From Diplodia intermedia (taxonomy: Eukaryota > Ascomycota > Dothideomycetes > Botryosphaeriales > Botryosphaeriaceae): a DNA stretch of 64,000 nucleotides. The stretch lies in contig JAKEKT010000017.1 of NCBI GenBank assembly GCA_021495925.1, positions 124,001 to 188,000 of the forward strand, in the 5' to 3' direction. The position numbers and the translations under genes are program-made. Under the pieces are notes generated by a model that worked only from the letters and a program-made list of their open reading frames with translations, was not told where the DNA came from and searched no databases. This document shows, piece after piece, positions 55,292-64,000 of this stretch; position 1 is the stretch's first letter; the number at the start of each line of letters is the position of its first letter.

Positions 55292-57538
55292 ATGGACCCG
55301 GCAGGCCAGAGTGACTATGGTGGCGGGCCGGGCGCCCAGAGCCATGCGACGTCGATTGTCCGGCAGAAATTGAGAGAGCTGCACTATCACCGCAAAACGG
55401 GAGAGGAAGCCACAGAAAAGCACAAAAAACTCTGTGCAGATCTCTATGAACACGCTCGTTTGAGCGTGACGGTGATGGACGAGCAGGCAGAGATTCTCAA
55501 GAAACAGTTTACGCAGTTACGTCAACTCGACGGCAACATCGAGCTCGAATGGGACAAGATGGAGAATCTGTATGAGATGAACGACAAATTCTTCGAAAAG
55601 ATGCATCAAATGGAGAAGACGCTACTCTGCAGAGTCGACCAACGATGGTTGAAGGCTGGAGTCGAAAACCATACGTTGAACGAAAAGATGGCCCGATTGC
55701 AGGAAGTTGTTGCCAAGTCGGAGGAGGTTGAAACTTCCCTCAGGGCCGAAAACGCAGCTTTGATTCAGGAGAAGACTGCTCTTGAGCAGGACACGGCCAC
55801 CTTGGCGGAAGAGAACACCGGGCTGGGAAGAGAACTCCAAAGCATGAAGGAAAGGAAGGCATATTACAAGAAGAAGCTGGACGAACACCAAAAAAGACTT
55901 GAAGAGTACTATCGCATCCAGCCAGACAGAGCGATCAGCTCCAAAGCAGCCAGTGAGGCAGAATGCGATGCCACGATGGCGGAAAACGCAAACCTCAAGC
56001 AAGATCTCGATCAATGCCGCGCCCAAATTAACCAGGCCAAGACTGAATTCGACGGTGCCACAAAGAAGAAGGATGCTAAATTACTCGCCCTTAGCAACGA
56101 AGTCCGTCAGTTGCACATACAGAGAGATGCCACGACAGCAGAGAACTTGAACCTCAGGCAAGAAGCCGAAAGATGCCGCGCCCAACTCGACCAAGCCAAG
56201 GCCGATTCGGATACCGCTACAAAGGAACACGAGAACGCAATGATCAGCCTTAGAAACGAGGTCGACGAGCTACTTGACCAACTCGGCGAGGTCAAGGCCG
56301 ACAGATACTATGCCGCAAACAGCGAGAAGGTCCAGGTTGAAAAGGATTTGGCCACTGAGACCAAGAAGAGTGAAGAACAGGCTCGTTCCTTGGCAGAGTT
56401 GACCGTCACCATGGCCAATTTGAAGAAGGAACTGGACAACTCCAATCTCCAGCGATCGCAGATTACAACGGTCAACGAGCAACTAATGACTTCTACCAAG
56501 TTGGTCATTGAGCAGCTAGCATCCACATCAGAAGAAGTCAATGTCCTCTCCAGAGAAGTCAGACAAAGAAAGGAAGAACTCGACACCAGCAAAGTAGATG
56601 TTGCCAAGCTTTCCGCCCGTGTCGACGAGCTCGAGACAGATCTCTCAGAGGCACAGAATAGGGAAAACGCGTTCAAGGACCAGATTCGGACCACGTCTCA
56701 GAACCAACAAGCCGCAGAAACCGCTTTGGGCAAGGTCAAGCTTGACCTCTCCGAAGCCAACGAAAAACTTAAAGCGGCCCATGCGGATCTTAACGTTTCA
56801 CGCATCGAGACCCGTTTAGCGGAAGAGGAGACAGCGGGGTTCAGGGCCGCTAATCGATCACTGAAGCAGTCACGAGATGAGCATCCTTCCTCCAGCATCA
56901 GCAGCAGCAGATCGGCAATTGAAGGATCACAGTCCCATTCAACGCCTGTAGATCCCCTTTCCAGAAATTCACGAGACTCGGCGAGTGGAACGGAAAATGA
57001 AGATCAACCGATCAACACTGGAGAAGATCCGATTGATGAGCCGCAGTCTTCTACTATGGGAGCAAAGAAAGCGCCACAGAAGCCAAAGTCTAACGACAAG
57101 GCTAAAAGGCGTGAACCGGGAGCTGCTGGCATGGAAGCTGCAACAGGTGTGCTTCAAGAGGCGGTCTTCGCAGCCAATGCAGAGTTGAAACTCGATGACT
57201 TTTCCGAAGAAGTCAAATCAGCATTCACTCTGAGAGTGGGGGAGCTCATGGAGGATTCGAGGATTGACTTCAGACATTTCAAGTCCAAGCCCCACCGTCA
57301 CAACTGCTTGGCATGTACGACAGGACATAGGTCCTGTGACTTTCACAAGGGGGAGGGGTTCTCATGCAGGTGGTGTGCATCCAACGCGCAGTTGTGCATC
57401 ATACGGACCGGAGGGGAGCTTGTCATTCTCCCTCTTGCCCAGGACGATACAGACGACAGTGCAAGTGAGCGCTTCTGGGTGGCGACAGGCCCCAAACCGA
57501 AGAAAAGGAGGACAGCTGCCGAGATGCTTCTCGACTGA
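55292..57538 (+). CDS. Long coiled-coil protein with C-terminal Zn2Cys6-like cluster
   Basis: Single exon, 748 residues. After a short Gly-rich start, residues about 25-540 are almost continuous heptad coiled coil (KEELDTSKVDVAKLSARVDE and similar), with a semi-repeated NLKQDLDQCRAQ / NLRQEAERCRAQLDQAK unit. A Ser-rich and basic linker (KAPQKPKSNDKAKRREPG) follows, then a helical FSEEVKSAFTLRVGELMED. Next come six Cys at 672, 675, 682, 692, 695 and 702 (C-x2-C-x6-C-x9-C-x2-C-x6-C), the spacing of a fungal binuclear zinc cluster but at the C-terminus. The tail KPKKRRTAAEMLLD looks like a nuclear signal. No known family recognised; possibly a nuclear structural or DNA-binding protein. Intact, unlike several neighbours. 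Confidence 0.75.
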   Translation: MDPAGQSDYGGGPGAQSHATSIVRQKLRELHYHRKTGEEATEKHKKLCADLYEHARLSVTVMDEQAEILKKQFTQLRQLDGNIELEWDKMENLYEMNDKFFEKMHQMEKTLLCRVDQRWLKAGVENHTLNEKMARLQEVVAKSEEVETSLRAENAALIQEKTALEQDTATLAEENTGLGRELQSMKERKAYYKKKLDEHQKRLEEYYRIQPDRAISSKAASEAECDATMAENANLKQDLDQCRAQINQAKTEFDGATKKKDAKLLALSNEVRQLHIQRDATTAENLNLRQEAERCRAQLDQAKADSDTATKEHENAMISLRNEVDELLDQLGEVKADRYYAANSEKVQVEKDLATETKKSEEQARSLAELTVTMANLKKELDNSNLQRSQITTVNEQLMTSTKLVIEQLASTSEEVNVLSREVRQRKEELDTSKVDVAKLSARVDELETDLSEAQNRENAFKDQIRTTSQNQQAAETALGKVKLDLSEANEKLKAAHADLNVSRIETRLAEEETAGFRAANRSLKQSRDEHPSSSISSSRSAIEGSQSHSTPVDPLSRNSRDSASGTENEDQPINTGEDPIDEPQSSTMGAKKAPQKPKSNDKAKRREPGAAGMEAATGVLQEAVFAANAELKLDDFSEEVKSAFTLRVGELMEDSRIDFRHFKSKPHRHNCLACTTGHRSCDFHKGEGFSCRWCASNAQLCIIRTGGELVILPLAQDDTDDSASERFWVATGPKPKKRRTAAEMLLD

Positions 57539-57639
57539 TTTACTCTCCGAGAAAGATGTTGAAACACGTTTGAGGATTCGGATCTATTGCGTTTTCATGT
57601 GTACGCGGAAAGAGAAGTTCAGGGGGAGAATGACAAGAT

Positions 57640-58230
57640 TTGTTGCTTTCTCATGGGTACTCTGAGAGAGAAGTTCAAGAGGACAATGTCGAGATTTAGC
57701 TACATTTGCATGGGCACGCAAAGGGATGATTAGGAAGAGAATGTAAGGATTCAGCTACATTCTTATGGGCGGGGGACATTTTTAAGACTTAGCTACATTT
57801 GCATAGGTGGAGGAGAATGTAAGAAAGAAGATGTCGAGCCTTAGCTACATTTACATAGGCACGCAAAGAAACGATTAGAAAGAGAATGTAAGGATTTAGC
57901 TTATTCTTATAGACGGAGGATAATTTTAAGACTTAGCTACATTTATATGGGTGGAGGAGAATATAAGAAAGAAGATATCGAGCCTTAGCTATATTTATAT
58001 AGACACGTAAAGAGACGATTAGAAAGAGAATATAAGAATTTAGCTTATTCTTATAGGCGGAGAATAATTTTAAGACTTAGCTACATTTGCATAGGTGGAG
58101 AAGAATATAAGAAAGAAGATATCGAGCCTTAGCTATATTTATATAGGCACGTAGAGAGAGAATGTTAAGACTTATCTATATTTACACGCAAAGAGATAAT
58201 TAGAAAGAGAATGTAAGAATTTTAATTTAT
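57640..58230. repeat. 144-bp AT-rich tandem array, about four copies
   Basis: The marker TTTTAAGACTTAGCTACATT recurs at 57780, 57924 and 58068, giving an exact 144-bp period; partial copies extend left and right. Copies differ mainly by G-to-A and C-to-T changes (for example TTTGCATAGGTGG versus TTTATATGGGTGG, GCACGCAAAG versus ACACGTAAAG). The array is clearly more AT-rich than the rest of the window. Confidence 0.9.
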
Positions 58231-58367
58231 TATATCTTATTAGAAGAATGCATGTTTTAATACTAACGAGAATTCTTAAAGTACTTTAATAACGATTGAA
58301 GATAGTATAAATCTCTCTTAATCTTAAGCTCTTTAAGAAAGACCTTATCACGTATGTTCCTCCGCTT

Positions 58368-58634
58368 CTAGACTAGAATGTTAATTTGGTCCTCGATGCG
58401 AGTTATGATGTAGTCCTGGGCCTCGGAAATCTTAGCCTCGACCACTTGTAGATCTGCTTCGATTGGCTGATGGTGTTGCTGGACCTTTTCGAAAAGCGCC
58501 ATGGTCACCTGAAGATGGGTGGCGAAACCATGCAGCTTGCGGGTCTCGGACTCCTCCTCGCCTTCCGCATCAAGATATCTCTGTGAGGTCGACTCTTCCT
58601 CCTGAAGCTTCCCGAACAGCGCCATGGGCCCCAT
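58368..58634 (-). CDS. Short coiled-coil ORF abutting the inverted-repeat element
   Basis: 88 codons, MGPMALFGKLQEEESTSQRY then LHGFATHLQVTMALFEKV and DLQVVEAKISEAQDYIITRI. Two partly repeated MALF(G/E)K units are seen. It looks translated (helical, charged), but its start codon lies 2 bp from the end of the element at 58636, so the original 5' end may have been cut away by insertion. No family recognised. Confidence 0.35.
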   Translation of the reverse strand: MGPMALFGKLQEEESTSQRYLDAEGEEESETRKLHGFATHLQVTMALFEKVQQHHQPIEADLQVVEAKISEAQDYIITRIEDQINILV

Positions 58635-58749
58635 GGTCTTGGCACTAAACGCGACAACTACTCCTAGGGATAAGCCCCTAGCGAAGCTAGAGGCCCCATT
58701 AATAGATTTTGCCTCGCCAATCTATCAATAGTACATATTATGGGTAGTT

Positions 58750-58814
58750 GAATATAAGATCCGGACGAAAATTTTAGATTTAAATATGCACGTTTACGTC
58801 CGGATCTTATATTC
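58750..58814. repeat. 65-bp hairpin, copy 2
   Basis: Arms GAATATAAGATCCGGACG / reverse complement, loop in inverted orientation relative to copies 1 and 3. Confidence 0.9.
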
Positions 58815-60983
58815 AACTGCCTACGTGTTGCAATTTAGCCTCATCGAGAGGAAAGGAAAAGCTGTAGTAACCGGCCTTGTAGCGTGATCGCTCCTGTTGA
58901 CGGCGAGCGTTCACCAGCAGCGGCGGTGGCGAGCATCGCCACCAGTAGCAACGGCGGCGAGCACCACCAGCGGCGGTGGCGGCGGGCACTGGGACTACAT
59001 AGCTCTTGTCACTCATAGCATTCTTTCTCCAAATAAATAGAAGCCTCGCATCAAACGTAGTACAAACCTCGAAGTCTGTCTGAGCTGGCGTTCCAAACCG
59101 TAGGGACTTGTCTGGTCCGGCCAGACCTTTCTGTATGGCATTACAGATCCAAAGGCAGCTATTTCAATGGCCGAAGTGGTGCAAAGAGGGGTGACAAGAA
59201 AACTTGGGCATGAATGCGAAGCATCCACAGCAGAAAAAAAGCAAAAATGGTGGGACAGCAACGCAAAGAGTTCACATGAAGCTACACCGAATGCAGCCGA
59301 GGTAGTACTGGAGGGTTTCCCTATAGCGGACACGCTGTGGTGACCCGGCGGCCGGAAAGCTGGACAACATGCAAGGAGGGACCGAGACGAATTAATGCGT
59401 TTGACATCTTAAAGACGTTTGGAGTAACGTTGACGAAGAGCAAGTTTTGATTTGTTCCTAGAATCAAGATCGTCTTTCCTGTCCAGCTCCCCCGCTTAGC
59501 CTTTCGTTGGCTCGATTTGAGCTTGAGTGCTGTTCCCAGTGTTACTCAAGCCTGGTCATGTCCGTATGATCCCATCTCACCTCTGTTCCTCTGGAACACA
59601 TTAACGGATTCCACGGTTCCTCTCTCCGATTTTCGTCGAGCCATCGCTGTATGTTGGCTGGCGACCGTGATTGATGGTCATCCGGTCGTGACGAAGAGAA
59701 CTGCCCAGGAGGTTAATCAAGTACATTAAAAGTGATGGCCGAAACGCACACTATTGTTGGAAGATCCTTGCTTGTTTTTGTTCATATTTCCTGAAGCCGA
59801 TGGGCGTCGTTCACTGAATCTGCCTTGAAGTGTTGAAGTATGGGTACTTGGAGGATGGATTGAATTTTCTCATGGAGGCCAACTCATCTGAAAAGCCGTG
59901 GAGACCGTCCATCCTTATCAATCATTTATTGAGAATCATTGTGCTGGACAGCCGGCTTTGGGCCAGCAGGTGGAACCTCATCTGTAATGCAAGGAGCGAA
60001 AGTCGTGGAAACATGGTAGACGATACCGTGTTGAGAAGACTGTACAGGAAACGGTGCGGTGTGGATGTGTTTGCGGCTACTCCTTCCCGGGATGCTAGTA
60101 TAGTAGTCCGCAGAGCCTCCTGATCCCGAGGCATCCAATGGCGGGTCAGGTGAAACCATCTCCCGATTGCTGTATGGACAGCACTCTGGCTAGTGGGTTC
60201 TTGGCCTTGTGCCGCAGTAAAACGACTTCTCGGCAACAGCCCCAGCTCATGCATCGGGTGCTGTATGGCGGCATACACTCGTCTGCGGAGCAATCGTCGT
60301 ACATGGCGCCATTGGGCCGATCTGGCTGCCACCCCCATGCACACGGCTAGCTGCAGACCACAACATGTGCTGCAGTATTAAATTGAAACGAAGAGGCTGG
60401 ACCCCTCACACGGCTGGGCCGAGCCTCGCGGCTGTCAGCCTGCATCAGTCAGGCGGCTCCTTTGGGCCGATGGCAGCTGTACTCGATCATGCCAATACCC
60501 TTCTGCCAAGAATCTCTCAGCTGCCGTATACTTCAGTCATGGGGTGCTCGTTTCGTCACACAGTAGGGCAACGCTGGAGCCCCGCCAGCTCACACGTGGC
60601 AGCTGTTCGTCTTCACTGATCAGCGGCAACATGTTTGCCTGAAGTGCATACCTGTAGGTCAAAGGTAGCCTGCGAGTGTGGCCAATCGGGCACTCCGTGT
60701 ACTACAGACGCTTGAGAGCCCGAAGTACTGGGCCTTCCCCGCATTGTAGGGCTGCGTAGTTGACTGTTCCAAACAAAAGTCCGGGAACTCGAATTCCCCA
60801 ATGGAGGCATGCGAAGGACGAGTAGTACTCGCGCTCTTCTATCTGATGCGCATTCTAGTGAAAACGTCGTTAATGGGGGCTTAGAGGGCCGGGCCAATCT
60901 CTTTTCATCCGTTCTAACAGGTGATAGAAGACTTAGTCCTTTAATCTTACCGAGAACGATATATTCTTCCCGCGTAGGCAGTC

Positions 60984-61048
60984 GAATATAAGATCCGGAC
61001 GTAAACGTGCATATTTAAATCTAAAATTTCCGTCCGGATCTTATATTC
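60984..61048. repeat. 65-bp hairpin, copy 3
   Basis: Same 18-bp arms and same orientation as copy 1; loop differs by one C in AAATTTCCGTCC. Confidence 0.9.
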
Positions 61049-61362
61049 AGCTACCCATGTAAATAATATGTACTGCTGATAGATTGGCGAGGCGAAATCT
61101 ATCAATGGGGCCTCCAGCTTCGCTGGGGGCTTATCCCTAGGAGTAGTTGTCACGTTTAGTGCCAAGACTCACAAGTCCGGGTCGTATCGGGTGGAAATTA
61201 TTGTATCGGGTGGAAATGATTGGATACACTAGTGAAATGCCTAAGCAGCAGTCATAGTAGATGGATGCCCATGAGAACAGTGGTATTTTAGGCATCTGGC
61301 TGCATAAACCCCGCAATCAGGCCGCGACCGCAGTCACCGGCCACTACTCTCATCATCTCTGC

Positions 61363-61892
61363 TCAAGCCCAGGCCTCGACGGTCTGAATCGGAACGTTAA
61401 ACTTGGTCGACGAACACTCCTGGCCGTTGCCGGAGCTTGCGCAATTCCAACTGATGGTGGCCGAGCCATTGGCACGGTAGTTGGCCGTGACACCGTTGTC
61501 GCTGATTTCGCTGATGGCCGAGCATTAGTACTTGGTGGACAGCATGGCGGCACCTCGACTTACCCCGGCGGCCAGAACCATTCGATGCTGAGCTCGGAGG
61601 CGTCGACGTTGAGGGCCCACTTGGTGTTGTCCCTCTCGCAGGCGTAGACGGTGTTCATGAGGACGTCGGTGGTGTTGCAGAAGGTGCTGACGCCGGTGTT
61701 GGGGTCGGTGGCGGTGAACTTGACGTCGACGCCGGTCGAGACGTCCCAGACGCTGTCCATGGACATGTACAGCCGGTCGACTTCGAATGGCTGGCTGATG
61801 TTGACGCTGCGGCGACCAAATCCGCCGGCGGTCGCAGGGGCCGCAAAAGCCGCGCTCGCGCCAAGGACGGCAAGAAAGCTGGTGAGATGCAT
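61363..61892 (-). CDS. Small secreted four-cysteine protein, AA1-like (Alt a 1-like) candidate
   Basis: Exons 61892-61564 and 61510-61363, 158 residues. The 53-bp intron (GTAAGT, branch TACTAAT, CATCAG) joins GG to C and gives PPGEISDNGV. Signal peptide HLTSFLAVLGASAAFAAPAT. The mature part is beta-rich with Cys in STFCNTTD, VYACERD, SWNCASS and GQECSST. Four Cys, an FxCN / YxC / SWNC pattern and this size fit the Alternaria AA1-like fold family of secreted proteins (allergen Alt a 1 relatives), but the match is by eye and weak. Could be an effector-like or wall-associated protein. No toxin activity is implied. Confidence 0.6.
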
Positions 61893-62138
61893 GGTGGGTA
61901 TGTTGGATTCGAGAAAGCGGGATGGTCGGTCTATTATATCTCCCTCGAATACGATCCTCTTCGAATACGAGCTGCACTAGCGAAAGAAACATAGATAGAG
62001 AAGTTTCTGCCAATCAGCTTGTCAGACACACCGCTAGTCACATTGCACCGTGCGACCTACCTAGTGCAATTCAGGACGGAGATTGAATCTGGGCCGCTGT
62101 CCTTGACCCAAGGTAAGGGAAAGAATACGAAAGATTAT

Positions 62139-62222
62139 ATGCATGGGTATTTCGATCCAAGATCTTGACGTATCTCAAAGGTCGCATACTCGTCCAGACC
62201 TTGGATTCAACTGCCTGCATAG
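62139..62222. repeat. Degenerate fourth copy of the hairpin repeat
   Basis: GGGTATTTCGATCCAAGATC at the left and CGTCCAGACCTTGGATTCAA then CTGCCTGCAT at the right resemble GGGTAGTTGAATATAAGATC and CGTCCGGATCTTATATTCAA / CTGCCTACGT of copy 2. The arms no longer pair perfectly. Confidence 0.45.
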
Positions 62223-62737
62223 GAAGAATGGTAACGTCGTCGACGGGGCTTGGAATTTCTTTTGTTGGCTGTGTGGCAGCTTCTGTCAGCCCCCACTCCA
62301 ACGGAAGAATCGGAAACGCTGCATCGACTGTTTGTTTGAGTACGTCTGTGTGACGGTAGTCAATCAAGGTGCTGCGGTATCCCAAAGTGCGGAGAGAGAG
62401 GCCGATATGAAATGCGCAAGGAAGTTGTGGGGCTTTATACCTACTGTTAATCGGAGACTGCGTGCGCGTTATCGGCTACCGATGCGAGCGCTTGCTTGGC
62501 AGGAACAAGACAGTACCTTCCGGCGTGGGAGATTACGCAATGACGTCATCTCGCCTAACGCCCAAGGCTGCACTCGCACACCAACGCACCATACCTCTCA
62601 CCCAGCAACTCACATCTTCACACTCTCCAATTGCCTCCACCATACATCTTTCTGCTTAGAAATACAGAATTCTCGCGACCTTCGTCGCAAGGTTGTCCGC
62701 CTTGTGCGTGGGGCAGCAGCAGCATCCAATGCAAGCC

Positions 62738-63720
62738 ATGGCAACGCACAACACGACTGTCATCGCCGGCGCTGGTGTCATTGGCCTCCTCTGCGTACCA
62801 CCTTGCATTGGCAGATCGCCAAAAGGGCCTTGATTCGCTGATTGTGGTGATTGACGCCCTGAACACTACCTTCGCTGCCGCCTCGTCAACGAACTCCGGA
62901 TGCCTGATCCCGTCCGAACTCGATGACCGACTGAAAGAGCTTGCTGACTACTCCTACGGGATATAATTGGACCATGCATTAGACAAAGACTTCCTCAAGG
63001 CAACTGGTCTCCGGCAGCAATCGCTTTTCAACATCTTTCAAGGAAGTGGCAAGGATCAGACAGAGCGAGACTGGAATGCCGTTCTGGAACCTCCGACAAG
63101 CACCTCCGCTTCCCTATACGTGGTGCGCCCGAAGCCGTGGAAGAGAGGACTTACTACTACAGGAACCCCAAAGCACTTGGCCAATGGCTGGAATGCCGAT
63201 TTCGCCAATTGGGTGTCGAAATCCGAATTTCCACGAGGCTCCAGTCCGTTCAACTGTCTTCCGATAGTTTCCTCGAGTCGGTGACCGTCCAGCACAATTA
63301 TAACACACCCGAGATGATTCCAGCACAGCACTTGATTCTGGCCGCGGGACCGTGGACCGCCAGCTTGCTCGCAACAGTTCTCCCCCTTTCGCCAATCGAC
63401 CTTGGCTTTTCTCCTCTTGCCGGCGACTTTCTTGTGTTCGAAATCCTCGTGCGCTCACAAACAGCTTGCTTTCTGCTATCTTCTTAAAGAGCATTGTCGG
63501 AAACAAACTGGAATTCGTAGGCAGGAACGATAAGACAATCTGGGTTTGTGCCCAAGCCAACCCATCAGCAACCTTGCCCGACCCTGGAAGCTTTCACCAG
63601 CCCGACCCGAATATGACCTCGGAGCTCATGGCTTACGCGAATCAATTCATTGACCCGGCACATGGCTACCATGGGCAGAAGAGCCCTTTGGAATTGCACG
63701 TTGTGAACAAGGGGCGACTG
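62738..63720 (+). pseudogene. FAD-dependent (DAO-type) oxidoreductase relic
   Basis: The start MATHNTTVIAGAGVIGLL is a Rossmann GxGxxG. A one-base shift near 62791-62795 moves the frame to SAYHLALADRQKGLDSLIVV and then IDALNTTFAAASSTNSGCL. TAA follows at 62964-62966. Later pieces in other frames still read as the family: TYYYRNPKALGQWLECRFRQ, PAQHLILAAGPWTASLLATV, then FLKSIVGNKLEFVGRNDKTI. So at least three disabling changes affect a D-amino-acid oxidase/DAO-fold gene of the fungal FAD oxidoreductase type. The 3' end is lost near the TPR fragment. Introns might explain one break but not all. Confidence 0.7.
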
Positions 63721-63726
63721 CTTCGT

Positions 63727-63990
63727 CTACATACTCTCATGTGTTGCTTCGCGGAGATCCCACGCTTGCTCATAGTATCTGGCTGCGTCCTCGGGTTTAC
63801 TCATCATTTTGAGAGCCCTTCCGTACATACGCGCGGCTCTCACCAGCAGGTCTCGTGTGTCGAAATTCCCGCTCTGAGCAACGTTAATCTCATGAGCTCG
63901 CCGTAGGTAAGCACTGAGAGACACAGGGTTTGGATGCCGTATCTCGACGCTTGCACTTGCGACCTCACGGGTGAACGAAAGTCTCCGTGC
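63727..63990 (-). CDS. C-terminal TPR-like fragment of a gene at the right edge
   Basis: The minus-strand frame reads VSLSAYLRRAHEINVAQSG, then LLVRAARMYGRALKMMSKPE and AARYYEQAWDLREATHESM to a stop at 63727. The helix-pair pattern with A..Y..A and P at the end resembles tetratricopeptide repeats. The frame is closed by TAA at about 63994, so an intron or another break lies there; the rest of the gene is outside the window. It could be the tail of an NLR/TPR-type protein, but nothing more is visible. Confidence 0.4.
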   Translation of the reverse strand, partial: ARRLSFTREVASASVEIRHPNPVSLSAYLRRAHEINVAQSGNFDTRDLLVRAARMYGRALKMMSKPEDAARYYEQAWDLREATHESM

Positions 63991-64000
63991 TCTTTACTTG

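Larger units (their letters stand above)
58636..61168. mobile_element. 2.53-kb element bounded by about 200-bp inverted repeats
   Basis: The left arm (about 58636-58830, starting GTCTTGGCACTAAACG) and right arm (about 60975-61168, ending CGTTTAGTGCCAAGAC) are imperfect inverted copies. Each contains a 65-bp hairpin (58750-58814 and 60984-61048) and a small stem around CCTAGCGAAGCTAGAGG. The inside (58831-60975) has a GGCGGTGGCGAGCA-type GC microsatellite at the left and only short frames (up to about 107 codons) with no transposase motif. Probably a non-autonomous DNA element or a decayed one. No clear target-site duplication is visible: flanks read CATGG and TCACA. Confidence 0.7.

Noticed and set aside
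57539..58367. AT-rich array as a centromere or telomere sequence
   Set aside because: Only about 0.6 kb long with a 144-bp period and no TTAGGG units; a local RIP-affected tandem repeat is simpler.
59830..60123. 97-codon ORF inside the inverted-repeat element as a transposase fragment
   Set aside because: No DDE/DDD, helix-turn-helix or zinc-finger signature; length and composition compatible with chance.

Overview
The window looks like a chromosome segment of a filamentous ascomycete (Pezizomycotina). Genes are split by short GT-AG introns, mostly 48-80 bp, with CTAAC/CTGAC-like branch points. Gene content is fungal: Chs7, Utp8, Elg1, Zn2Cys6 and C2H2 regulators, WSC/AA5, GH16 and CBM1 proteins. 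GC content is fairly high except in one AT-rich repeat. I suspect Dothideomycetes, but this rests only on overall gene flavour.

Left part, about 1-45.4 kb: ordinary gene space with long spacers. In order: the 3' part of a C2H2/fungal_trans regulator; the chitin synthase chaperone Chs7; a large membrane GT2 polysaccharide synthase; a membrane-anchored GH16 beta-glucanase-like protein; a secreted PAN-WSC-WSC-glyoxal oxidase; a small Cys-rich protein; Utp8 and Elg1, divergent from a 403-bp promoter; an SDR, an MFS permease, a dihydroxyacetone kinase and a Zn2Cys6 regulator (possible small catabolic cluster); a DUF3445 heme N-demethylase-like protein; and a secreted CBM1 protein with a 5-nt microexon. 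Several of these serve the cell wall: Chs7, GT2, GH16, WSC-AA5 and CBM1.

Right part, about 45.9-64 kb: a different, accessory landscape. It has eight small, unrecognised or barely recognised genes on both strands. At least two carry single in-frame stops and two or three carry apparent one-base frameshifts. They lie between copies of a 65-bp perfect-arm hairpin repeat. A 2.53-kb element (58636-61168) is bounded by about 200-bp inverted repeats containing that hairpin and shows no recognisable transposase. A degenerate pair of the same repeats flanks the gene at 46.4-47.5 kb. A 144-bp AT-rich tandem array, a coiled-coil protein with a C-terminal Zn2Cys6-like cluster, a small secreted AA1-like protein and the wreck of a FAD oxidoreductase gene complete the region.

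Two of the small genes (48.4-49.8 and 53.5-54.2 kb) are divergent paralogues over their N-terminal halves. The second shares a C-terminal motif with the gene at 46.4-47.5 kb. I read this block as a rapidly evolving, partly decaying gene family in a repeat-rich compartment. It is the most likely place for undescribed biology in this window. Exon borders are manual inferences from frame, splice consensus and protein continuity.
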